Assembly: GCA_964405835.1 (NCBI GenBank)
Contig: CAYOPN010000039.1
Location: 1-22,765, forward strand
Origin: JAJVIP01 sp964405835
GTDB lineage: Bacteria; Elusimicrobiota; Elusimicrobia; F11
Direction: 5' to 3'
DNA: 22,765 bases
Shown: positions 1 through 8,142 of the stretch, piece after piece
Layout of the letters: the number at the start of each line of letters is the position of its first letter
Position numbering within the stretch: the first letter of the stretch is position 1
Program-made: the position numbers and the translations under genes
Notes under the pieces: generated by a model
The model's database searches: none
The model's input: the letters and a program-made list of their open reading frames with translations, nothing else
What the model was told of the DNA's origin: nothing

Positions 1-3000
1 TTCGGAAACAATGTGCGCGTGGTGGTGGTCGTCCCGCACAAACAAATGCACTATCAAGCCGGACTTACTGTCGGCGCTAACACCCATGTTTTCTTCCTAG
101 ACCCGACCGGAGAAACATTCGCGGACCTGATGGCCGCCAATCAAGTTAAAGATGGTCTCGATAACGACGCGGAAGACGAAACTCCCGATGTTTCAGACAC
201 CGGGACCGATGCCAGCTGGAAACTGCTTTTCAAAACCGGCACGCTCAAAGCCAACAGCGTTTCCGTGGTGACGAGCAAAATCACCACCGGTCTTTCGCGC
301 GCGGTCGGCCAGGGTTTCCGGCCGGACTCGCCTTTCATGGGGCGCACGTTCTACACCGGCTACGATTCGGACGTGTCGGGTTCGACCGGCGAGATGGTCG
401 CGTTTCAATCGACCATGTTCCAGATCTACATCGGCCTTTTGAAAAGCCTGCGCGAAGAATTTCCGACCGGCTCGCCGTTCGGTATGACCATCACGGCCTC
501 GGACATCGAGAAATTGGACCGTGTGTACCAACACATCATTAACAAGAAATTCTCCGCCATCGTTGGCATGGATTTCGATGCCAAAGGCAAACCGGTCTTC
601 AAAACCGATTCCGCGGAATTCAAGACGCTGACCGAATATTCGGAAAAGCTGCGCCCCTATTATGAGGAGCGCGCCAAAGCGCACTCGAGCACCATTCTCT
701 TTTTGTTCACCACCGTTTTCGTAACACCGGTGGTCCAACTGACCGCTTCCTATCTGTTGGGATCGTTGATGCCCGTCTGGTTGACCGCAGTCATCGCGGC
801 CTTGATCGGACTTGGCATAAGCGCCGCTTTATATGGACGGTTTTCTTACACGTTCTGGCCGAGCCTGGCGTTTTCCGGTGTCCAAGCGCTCTTTTACATG
901 GGCCTCCACATGTTCTCACTGCCGGCCGTCATCATGGTCGGCGGGACGGTTCTCGCTTCGGGTGTCAACTTCTTGATTTACGCGTTTTTCTCCTATTCAA
1001 ATTATTACTACCTGCGCTCGAAAGAAGGGCGTGACGTGTTTCACCGTACCGAATCGCCGCGCGCGGATGTGTTCTTCAATCCCATCTGGCATTGGGCCAC
1101 CGTTATCGCGGCCACCGCGCGTTGGGGCCGTGCCAAAGGGTGGCTCGACCGGTTCTTCATCAATGCGCACGGTTTCTACGAGTCTTATTTTCTGGGCGAC
1201 CGGTTGCGCCGCGGCGTGATCACGCATCTGGTTTACAACAGCAAAGGCCCGGGCCATTTCTCGAAGGCCGCCATCCAGGCGACCAACAAGACCGTGAGCA
1301 AGATCGGCGGATACCAAAGCTATAAAGGCGGTCGCGCCATGCGGGTCGCGATTGCGAACCTTCCGGCCGACCAGCTGCCCTCAGGCCTCACTTACAAGGC
1401 GTCGATCTGGGACGCACAGACCCAGAAACTGATCGATGGTATGGACTTCAAAGACAAAGACGCCGCCGATCAAATTCTTTTCGGCATCGATTCGTTGGTC
1501 ACGTTCCTCGGCGAGCAGGTTGTTCATTCCTGGATGATCCCGAGCAAAGTGAGCAAATTCAAAAACGTCTACAACTACGGTTGGGGCGACAGCTCCATGG
1601 GCCCGAACCCGATTGTTGATTCCACGCAGCTCGTGCCGCCGCCGGCCGCGCGCGACAGCGATCCGACCAAAACACTGCTCGAGAAAAAAGCGCTTTTGGA
1701 AAACGAAGCGGCCGCGTCGGAAGCTTTTGATTACGCGCGGCGGCTTTTAGGTTACGACGATGCTGAAGTTGAGCAGCACCTTCTCGACGGCTGGCCGGAA
1801 TTCAAGGAAGGCGACCGGTGGACACCGATTATTAAAAACGACAACCCCGGCACCGTCCCGCCGTTTGTGGTGTCTCATAATCGGAAGCCCGACCGCATTG
1901 AAATCGTCGCGGGCGAGGGATACAAATTGACCCACCCCAGAATGAACATGGGCCTTTCCGCGGTCTTTTTGAATTACGATCGGTCCGAAGGCGTATTTAA
2001 ATCAAACGACGAAAAAATTGTCGTCAAACGCGATGAAGAAGGCATTCATTTGGAAATTGGCGAGCCGCATGATTTTGTCTCCACGCTCGAAAACCAGCAG
2101 GTGTACTGGGAGCAGCGCCAATTCAAATTGAACCCGCCTGCCCCGAAAACGAAACCGGCTCCTTCCACCGCGGAGATCAGCAGTGCCTACTCAAAGTCAA
2201 AATCCGTCCGTTTTGACCCGTCTCAATATAAACCCAAACAAAACAAGCCCAACCAAAAATCGACAAAAGTGAAAGGCACTGTTTGGTTGAACGCACCTGT
2301 CACTACCGGAATATTGGCCTCTTTGTGGGCGATTGCCTCGTTTGGCCGGGAGGAGCGGTCGGCCGATGTTTCGCCGGACACGGGAAACATTTCCATGCTT
2401 GTGGGCATTGTTGCGATCGTTTTGGGAATGTTGCTCCCGCCAATAAGAATACATACCCGCATCCGTACGTGGTTAAAAACACGGGCTGAGCGAACAAGCT
2501 TGACGGTCGGTCAAGACGGTGCACTCACGCTCCAAATTCATCGCCCCACGCTCTGGTTCGCCAGCGGTCTGGAAGCAGAGCAGGAAAAAATACGCCGGGT
2601 TGAGCTTCGCCCTACCGAGGATGGATTTGTTTCCGACAATGGATTCCGCGCGGAACTCAATTTCGCGGAAAAATCCATCCACTTTATACTTCCAGAAAAC
2701 ATGCACACCTATTCGGTCCAAGATAACGATGAAATCACGGAATCTGACGAACCGAAAATTAAAGCGTCCAGATCATTGCTGAATCGCGCCCAAAAAGCGC
2801 TGGACGCAAAAGCGCCCATCCCGCTGATCGTTGCACCGGACGTGGCTGAAGAAATAATTGATTTGGAAGCCGTGTCGAATTGGCGGAAACCGGCGGCCGG
2901 CTTCCTGTTCGCGGCCGGTTTTGTGGTTGCCGCGATATCGTTGGATTTCTCGGCGAACCTCGCTTTGGCGTTCTTTGGGCTCGTTGTGTTGCCGCTCACG

Positions 3001-6000
3001 GCGATCACGTTGGTCGCGCGGTCGGCGGAACAGAGCGCATTCAACGCGCGCCCGCTGTTGCTTGTGCGGGTATTGCCGGGCGTGCTCTGGCAAAAATTGA
3101 CCGGAATATTTCTGGTTGGCGGGATCGCGCGCTCGCTCGCATGGCTTCCCACAAAACTTGCAAAACTTTTCTATCAGTTCGGTTTCCAGCCGATCGACCG
3201 GTTGACCCAAATCATCTTCGGAAGCAACGTGGAAGAGCCCGGCGTGATTGAGCGGATTTACATGCGCGTGCCGACCACTCTCTTGAAACTGGCGTTGTTG
3301 CCGGTGGCGGCCGCCCTGGTGTTCGTCCAGAAACGCGTCACCGTCCTCGCGTTTTACGCGGCGGGCATGGCGTTTTCGTATGGCTTGGTCCAACTTGCAT
3401 TTGCGGACGCCGCGTCGCAGATCATCGCGTGGAACGCGCTGACGGCTTTGAATATTTCTCTCGCGGGCCTGGATCCCGCCTTGGCGGCTGGCCTGTTGCA
3501 CGCGGCCTCGCCATGGGCGTTCGTCGGAGCGATTTTTGTGGCCGGCGCCATGGTGGGCGTGTACCGTTCTTATCATTGGATCAGTGGAAAACCGCAACCG
3601 AAAGCAGGCTTCTTTATTTCCACGTTTGTGTTGGCGATAACACTGCATCTGGTGCCGCTCGAAATCGCGCTGATCAAATTAATTTTGGTCAACGTGTTCG
3701 GCCTGGCATGGTTGTTTGAGGCCGTCGAAGGCCAAAACGGCGTGCTGGGTATCGGCAACCGGATCTTGGAGGCCATCGGCATCAGCCCGCTCGCTTTCAT
3801 GGCAACGCCGAAGCCCGTTGACTCTGTAGTCGGGCCGGAAAATAAAGTCGACCCAATCGAACCGGTCAACGACACGTACGAGAAAAAGTTGGTCGCGCTC
3901 AAAGCGCGGGTTGTCTCCATCGAATCGGAACTCAAGGTTGCCAAGGAGAAATTGAAGTCCACGGAGCAAACCAACGCGTTGGCGTGGATCGAATATTACG
4001 ACCTGCAAACGCAGCGCTTGGACGCGTTCATGTCCATTGAAGCCGAACTGAAAGCGGCCAAGGAAAATTTGAAAACGTTGGAAGCCCGTGCGGAAGGACG
4101 CGTGCGGCAGGAAATGAACATTGAACAACAGAAGGCCGCTGCGGCGCGGGTGGTGGCATTGCTCGAGAAAGACGTGCAGTCCGCCCAGGACCTTGTCGAC
4201 CTGGCCGCGTGGAAAACGCGCGCCGCCGCCATCGACAAAGAGGTCAAGGCTGCCTTTGAACGGCTGAAACAGCTAGACAAAGACGAGAAAGCGTTGCCCG
4301 GAAAATTTCGCGAAGAGGCGGCCGCGAAGAAAGAATTCAAGAAAGTGCGGGATGATCTCACGTTCACAAAAGAGCATCTCGCATGGCGCGAATCGCACCT
4401 GCCGAAGAACGATTACTACACGAAAGCGCTCAAAGAATGGGGCGCTGCGCACAAGGCCGGCGGGGACACCACGTATCCGGCGAGCGACGACTATTTCCTG
4501 TTCACCAAGGATGAAGATTGGGGCCGCATCAAGCCCATCGAAGAGTTCACCGAGGAAGAGTACAAGAAAGCCGGCGCGTATTTGGCCGACGACGGCAAGA
4601 GCGTGGTGATTCCGGTCAAGCCGCCGCGCGCCATAGGCAACGGCAGCTCCGTCACCGGTGTTTACGTGCCGTTTGGGGAACTGGCCATCATCAATCCCGA
4701 AGATGGTCGTTTATTGACGGTAAAACTCGGCATGGAGAGCGGAAAGGCCTACATGGAGCACCGTTTGCAATTGCAAGCCAAGGCCATCGCCAAAAATTCT
4801 CCGGAGCTCGCAAAGATCAATGCGGAACGGAGCGAACTCGGCAGGAAACAAGCCGCACTGGCGACGGAGCTAAAAATCGTCGATGCCGGGAAACTCAAGA
4901 CACAGACCGCATTGATTTCGGAAAAGGCCAAGTTGAAAGACGCGCAGGACAAATTGGACCCTGCGAAAAAATTGACGGCGCCGTCTTCAAAAGAGGTCTT
5001 TGATCAGGCCGCGAAATCACGCGAGCAAATCAAATCGCTCGAAACCGAAAGCGCCGGTTTGCGCGCGGACTTTGAAAATGAACAGGCGCCGGCAACGGTC
5101 CCGCAGCAATTAAAAGACAACGTGAAAACGAAACAAGGCGAGTTGGACAAGGCCCGGGAAGATGTGAAGCAACACGAACAGGCCAAGCCGGCCGTCGTAA
5201 CACCGGCCACCGTTTCAAAACGCGGCGGGTTGGTGTTCCCGGGTGCGTTCGTCCTCGCGATGCTTGGCATCGTTTCCGCCGTCACAGGCACCACGAAGGA
5301 TGAGGATGATGTGCTTATCGACGATTTCGTCGATGCCATTGAATTGCTGGATAAATCGAAAGGCCGCAAAGAATTCCCCGTGGATTCAGCGGTCCGGCTA
5401 AACAAACTTTTGTCCGGCGCTCCACTGGCGCTTGGCCTTAATCAAGCGGACTATAAAACCACAAGCGCCATTGACCGGCCGGCGTTTATGAACGTTTTGC
5501 ACGACAGGTTAATCAACGATCAAAAATTTATGGCTCGCCTCAGCCGTAAACTCCAATCGCGTGACATTCACCTCGACGTGAATGGCGCACGTTGGATGCT
5601 TGAACAGATGGCGGTCCAGGGAATTAACCAAAAGATCGAAACCACATTGCCAAAAGGCAAAGCGGAAACCGGTTCTTTGCTGGTGCTGACGCTGCATGCG
5701 AAAAGCATGCCGCTCGATCGCGCCCGCTATTTCAAAGCCATTGCCGATTACAACACCGACGCGGCCGGCAAAACATTGGGATCGGTCCTCTGCATTATCG
5801 ATGATGGAGGACTTTATTCCGATGTCCGATCGATGGCCGAAAAAGTGCCGGGCCTTACGTTGGCGAAACAACCGTATTCGCGGATGTTTGAGGAGCGCGA
5901 CGGCAAACCGACCTTGCTGCGTATGGACGAAGTGGAACTGGCGCTTGTTCAGAATGGGATTACGCGCATTGAAAAGAACACGCGTGTGGTTGCGCCGATG

Positions 6001-6153
6001 GGCATCGAGCGGGACTTCAGCAAAGTTGACCAGAAATCGGCACTGCGTGCCGCCTCGTTTATCTTCATTAACCGGGAGCTGCAGGCGGTCGAATTGCAGG
6101 CGGATATCCAACGGAAAATCGAAGAAATGGCGGTTGCTTTGATTCAGGCTTAA
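1..6153 (+). CDS. Giant multi-domain membrane/coiled-coil protein, C-terminal part (5' end outside window)
   Basis: I do not recognise this protein. The frame is open from the first base (F-G-N-N then the valine-rich run), so the GTG at 13 is probably not the start and the gene continues leftwards; about 2050 residues are visible. In order they show: a soluble part; a hydrophobic cluster at about 694-1005 with several membrane helices; a long soluble part; a Lys/Pro/Gln/Asn-rich linker near 2200-2280; two helices at about 2300-2450; a further membrane region at about 2890-3720; a long Lys/Glu/Ala-rich helical, coiled-coil-like region at about 3860-5200, broken by a non-helical part near 4390-4740; one hydrophobic segment at about 5227-5283; and a globular C-terminal domain. 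The stop lies 19 bases before rpmH. A role in the envelope is inferred from topology only. Very large genes of this kind are known from Omnitrophota, but I cannot assign a family. Confidence 0.8.
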   Translation, partial: FGNNVRVVVVVPHKQMHYQAGLTVGANTHVFFLDPTGETFADLMAANQVKDGLDNDAEDETPDVSDTGTDASWKLLFKTGTLKANSVSVVTSKITTGLSRAVGQGFRPDSPFMGRTFYTGYDSDVSGSTGEMVAFQSTMFQIYIGLLKSLREEFPTGSPFGMTITASDIEKLDRVYQHIINKKFSAIVGMDFDAKGKPVFKTDSAEFKTLTEYSEKLRPYYEERAKAHSSTILFLFTTVFVTPVVQLTASYLLGSLMPVWLTAVIAALIGLGISAALYGRFSYTFWPSLAFSGVQALFYMGLHMFSLPAVIMVGGTVLASGVNFLIYAFFSYSNYYYLRSKEGRDVFHRTESPRADVFFNPIWHWATVIAATARWGRAKGWLDRFFINAHGFYESYFLGDRLRRGVITHLVYNSKGPGHFSKAAIQATNKTVSKIGGYQSYKGGRAMRVAIANLPADQLPSGLTYKASIWDAQTQKLIDGMDFKDKDAADQILFGIDSLVTFLGEQVVHSWMIPSKVSKFKNVYNYGWGDSSMGPNPIVDSTQLVPPPAARDSDPTKTLLEKKALLENEAAASEAFDYARRLLGYDDAEVEQHLLDGWPEFKEGDRWTPIIKNDNPGTVPPFVVSHNRKPDRIEIVAGEGYKLTHPRMNMGLSAVFLNYDRSEGVFKSNDEKIVVKRDEEGIHLEIGEPHDFVSTLENQQVYWEQRQFKLNPPAPKTKPAPSTAEISSAYSKSKSVRFDPSQYKPKQNKPNQKSTKVKGTVWLNAPVTTGILASLWAIASFGREERSADVSPDTGNISMLVGIVAIVLGMLLPPIRIHTRIRTWLKTRAERTSLTVGQDGALTLQIHRPTLWFASGLEAEQEKIRRVELRPTEDGFVSDNGFRAELNFAEKSIHFILPENMHTYSVQDNDEITESDEPKIKASRSLLNRAQKALDAKAPIPLIVAPDVAEEIIDLEAVSNWRKPAAGFLFAAGFVVAAISLDFSANLALAFFGLVVLPLTAITLVARSAEQSAFNARPLLLVRVLPGVLWQKLTGIFLVGGIARSLAWLPTKLAKLFYQFGFQPIDRLTQIIFGSNVEEPGVIERIYMRVPTTLLKLALLPVAAALVFVQKRVTVLAFYAAGMAFSYGLVQLAFADAASQIIAWNALTALNISLAGLDPALAAGLLHAASPWAFVGAIFVAGAMVGVYRSYHWISGKPQPKAGFFISTFVLAITLHLVPLEIALIKLILVNVFGLAWLFEAVEGQNGVLGIGNRILEAIGISPLAFMATPKPVDSVVGPENKVDPIEPVNDTYEKKLVALKARVVSIESELKVAKEKLKSTEQTNALAWIEYYDLQTQRLDAFMSIEAELKAAKENLKTLEARAEGRVRQEMNIEQQKAAAARVVALLEKDVQSAQDLVDLAAWKTRAAAIDKEVKAAFERLKQLDKDEKALPGKFREEAAAKKEFKKVRDDLTFTKEHLAWRESHLPKNDYYTKALKEWGAAHKAGGDTTYPASDDYFLFTKDEDWGRIKPIEEFTEEEYKKAGAYLADDGKSVVIPVKPPRAIGNGSSVTGVYVPFGELAIINPEDGRLLTVKLGMESGKAYMEHRLQLQAKAIAKNSPELAKINAERSELGRKQAALATELKIVDAGKLKTQTALISEKAKLKDAQDKLDPAKKLTAPSSKEVFDQAAKSREQIKSLETESAGLRADFENEQAPATVPQQLKDNVKTKQGELDKAREDVKQHEQAKPAVVTPATVSKRGGLVFPGAFVLAMLGIVSAVTGTTKDEDDVLIDDFVDAIELLDKSKGRKEFPVDSAVRLNKLLSGAPLALGLNQADYKTTSAIDRPAFMNVLHDRLINDQKFMARLSRKLQSRDIHLDVNGARWMLEQMAVQGINQKIETTLPKGKAETGSLLVLTLHAKSMPLDRARYFKAIADYNTDAAGKTLGSVLCIIDDGGLYSDVRSMAEKVPGLTLAKQPYSRMFEERDGKPTLLRMDEVELALVQNGITRIEKNTRVVAPMGIERDFSKVDQKSALRAASFIFINRELQAVELQADIQRKIEEMAVALIQA

Positions 6154-6172
6154 AGGTTAGACTCCGCGCCTT

Positions 6173-6307
6173 ATGAAGCCATCTTATAACCCAAACAAAC
6201 GCCGTCGGAAAATGAAAATTGGATTTCGCGCCCGCATGAAGACCGCGGGTGGCCGCGCCACCCTCAGCCGCCGGCGGTTTAAGAAGAGAAAACGGATTTC
6301 CGCCTAA
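6173..6307 (+). CDS. rpmH: Ribosomal protein bL34
   Basis: This 44-residue, very basic protein is a component of the large ribosomal subunit. The sequence begins MKPSYNPNKRRRKMKIGFRA and contains the family signature R-x-R-M-x-T-x-x-G-R in its middle, followed by an Arg/Lys-rich tail; length and content are typical of bL34. It starts 19 bases after the giant gene. No Shine-Dalgarno sequence sits at normal spacing (AAAGG at 6152-6156 is too far away). A weak promoter-like pair, TTGCTT at 6134-6139 and TAGACT at 6158-6163, lies in the end of the upstream gene and would give a very short leader. The stop codon is inside a terminator hairpin. rnpA, which normally follows, is absent. Confidence 0.97.
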   Translation: MKPSYNPNKRRRKMKIGFRARMKTAGGRATLSRRRFKKRKRISA

Positions 6308-6331
6308 CGGGCCCCGCCCGTTGGGTTTTTT
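6303..6331 (+). terminator. Intrinsic terminator overlapping the rpmH stop codon
   Basis: A 9-base stem (CCTAACGGG pairing with CCCGTTGGG, one G-T pair) with a five-base loop is followed at once by six T residues at 6326-6331. The left arm includes the rpmH stop codon. The T-run ends three bases before the proposed yidD start, so it probably acts as a partial terminator that lowers expression of yidD, yidC and mnmE relative to rpmH. Confidence 0.8.
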
Positions 6332-6334
6332 GTT

Positions 6335-6556
6335 GTGTCCCGCCTTCTTCAATTCATGATTGCCCTTTACCAAAGGGCTCTTTCGCCGTACTTCGGTTTC
6401 CATTGCCGTTACGTGCCGAGCTGTTCCGAATACATGAAAGAAGCGGTCGCCACACACGGCGCGATCAAGGGCATTGGCCTTGGGATTGCCCGTTTATTCC
6501 GTTGCGCTCCGTGGGGCGGCAGCGGCCTCGATTTGGTCCATGAAAAACAACGCTAA
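6335..6556 (+). CDS. yidD: YidD, membrane protein insertion efficiency factor
   Basis: YidD is a small peripheral inner-membrane protein that helps YidC insert proteins. The 73-residue product shows the family pattern: YQRALSP near the N-terminus, CRYVPSCSEY in the middle with both cysteines, then HGAIKG and RCAPWGGSGLD. I chose the GTG at 6335 because it supplies the short hydrophobic lead-in that family members have before YQ; the in-frame ATG at 6356 would remove seven residues and remains possible. No ribosome-binding site is visible. The 3' end overlaps the start of yidC by 17 bases, which suggests translational coupling. The usual upstream neighbour rnpA is missing. Confidence 0.93.
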   Translation: MSRLLQFMIALYQRALSPYFGFHCRYVPSCSEYMKEAVATHGAIKGIGLGIARLFRCAPWGGSGLDLVHEKQR

Positions 6557-8135
6557 CCTTATAATTGCCGCCGTCGTCATGATGGGCTTCCTGATGTTTT
6601 GGGAGTCCACCGTGATGAGCCGCTACAACACGCGTCCGAAGCCGGCCTCCGTCACCACCAGCGCGGTTGAAAAAGCCCCGATGACGCCCGCCGACGTTAA
6701 GATTGTTGATGCCGTCGCCAACTTGACCTCCAATCCGATAGAAGAAAGCCTGACCGTCCTTGAAACGCCCACCACCAAGGTCTCCATTTTGAGCAAGGGC
6801 GCGCGCGTGGCGAGCTGGCAGGTCAAAGAACGGGACCACTGGATCGAACTGGTGGTTCCGGAGAAACAGCGGGTTGTGTCTCCGCTCGAAACCTTTCCCG
6901 ACATTAATTTTTCCTCGCACAAACAATCCGCTTCCAAGGCCGTGTTCTCCGCGACTCTTCCGAACGGAGCCCATATAAATAAGGAGATCAATCTGCTGGC
7001 CCAGCCGCCTCTGCATGCGGTGACGGTCACGCTCTCCAACCCGACCAAAAACGAATTGTCGGTCGTCGCCTCGCTCCCGCTTGGCAACGGCATCGACAAA
7101 CACGAAGTCCATATTCCTTACGACCCGAAAGCGGGCGAGGCCGTGGCCGCGGAGACCCGCGCTGTCGGGCTTGCCGCCAAGGTCAAATCCTGGAAGCCCG
7201 GTTTCATTTTCGGACGTCATGTGGATATGACCGACCCGGACACGTTCAAGTGGGCGGGCGTTGACAACAACCATTTCTTGAATGCGCTTCTGCCAGTTCC
7301 GGGCGCTTCGCTCACCAACATTAAAGTGGTGGCCGACCGCAAACATCCTCCGATGATTTCGGTCCCGATGAACGCAACGCTGAAACCTGGCGCCTCCGAA
7401 CGTTTTCAGTTCCATCTCTACGCTGGGGCCAAGGATTACAACGAGTTACTCAAACTTAACAACGGTCTTGATCAGGCCGTTGATTTCGGGTTCTTCGGTG
7501 TGATCGCGAAAATGCTGCTGCGAGCGCTCAACTTCTTCGACGGCATGACGAAGAACTACGGTTGGGCGATTATCATCCTTACTTTCTGTATTCAGCTACT
7601 GGTTTTTCCACTCACAAAAAAGAACCTGATGCATTCTGTTCGCATGCGCGAATTGCAGCCGCACATCAAGAAATTGCAGGAACAATACAAAGGCGACCCC
7701 AAGCGCCTTCAGGTCGAAACTTTTAACTTTTATAAGAAGAACGGCATGAAATTCATGGGCATGGAAGGTTGTTTTCCTATGTTGCTCCAACTTCCCATCT
7801 TTTTTGCATTCTACTCCACGCTGCACGTGGCCTACGAATTGCGCGGCGCGCCATGGATCTTTTGGATCAAAGATTTGGGCGTTCACGATCCTTATTATGT
7901 TCTCCCGATAATTATGGGTGGCGGGATGTTGCTGCAACAGAAAATGACGGCGGTCGTTATGGATCCGGCCCAGGCCCGCATGATGATGTTCATGCCAATT
8001 ATTTTTACGTTTATGTTTTTGAATCTCCCCGCCGGCCTTGTGCTCTACTGGTGCGTGAACAGCTTGGTAACCATTGGCATCCAGTTAGCTCTCGGGACCC
8101 ACAAAAACACCTCATCCCCTCAGCTCGCTTCGTAG
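6540..8135 (+). CDS. yidC: YidC/Oxa1 membrane protein insertase
   Basis: YidC inserts and folds inner-membrane proteins, alone or with Sec. The 531-residue protein has an N-terminal anchor at about residues 6-22, a large periplasmic domain at about 40-310 as in diderm bacteria, and a C-terminal insertase core of membrane helices from about 335 to 518. The core shows strong family signatures: VFPLTKK, MRELQPHIKKLQE, GCFPMLLQLPIFFAFY, DPYYVLPIIMG and PAGLVLYWCVNSLVT. The ATG at 6540 gives the proper start MKNNANLIIAA; the upstream in-frame ATG at 6474 would add an unlikely extension inside yidD. One oddity is that the position of the conserved hydrophilic-groove arginine (E. coli R366, B. subtilis SpoIIIJ R73) is occupied by Gln352. 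mnmE follows after 7 bases; a jag gene, often found between them, is absent. Confidence 0.97.
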   Translation: MKNNANLIIAAVVMMGFLMFWESTVMSRYNTRPKPASVTTSAVEKAPMTPADVKIVDAVANLTSNPIEESLTVLETPTTKVSILSKGARVASWQVKERDHWIELVVPEKQRVVSPLETFPDINFSSHKQSASKAVFSATLPNGAHINKEINLLAQPPLHAVTVTLSNPTKNELSVVASLPLGNGIDKHEVHIPYDPKAGEAVAAETRAVGLAAKVKSWKPGFIFGRHVDMTDPDTFKWAGVDNNHFLNALLPVPGASLTNIKVVADRKHPPMISVPMNATLKPGASERFQFHLYAGAKDYNELLKLNNGLDQAVDFGFFGVIAKMLLRALNFFDGMTKNYGWAIIILTFCIQLLVFPLTKKNLMHSVRMRELQPHIKKLQEQYKGDPKRLQVETFNFYKKNGMKFMGMEGCFPMLLQLPIFFAFYSTLHVAYELRGAPWIFWIKDLGVHDPYYVLPIIMGGGMLLQQKMTAVVMDPAQARMMMFMPIIFTFMFLNLPAGLVLYWCVNSLVTIGIQLALGTHKNTSSPQLAS

Positions 8136-8142
8136 CGCCCCT

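Noticed and set aside
2773..3648. Long open frame on the minus strand inside the giant gene
   Set aside because: Its translation is rich in Arg, Gln and His with no recognisable domain, and it lies wholly opposite a convincing plus-strand membrane-protein frame.
6068..6457. Possible displaced rnpA on the minus strand near rpmH
   Set aside because: The product has no RnpA features such as the basic RNR-like helix and is antisense to rpmH and yidD.
6474..6539. Longer N-terminus for yidC
   Set aside because: The extension lies inside yidD and would place 22 unrelated residues before the normal membrane anchor; the ATG at 6540 gives the family start.
6465..7415. 316-residue minus-strand open frame opposite yidD and yidC
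   Set aside because: It is opposite strongly recognised yidC sequence and shows low-complexity Arg/Gly/His composition typical of an antisense shadow.
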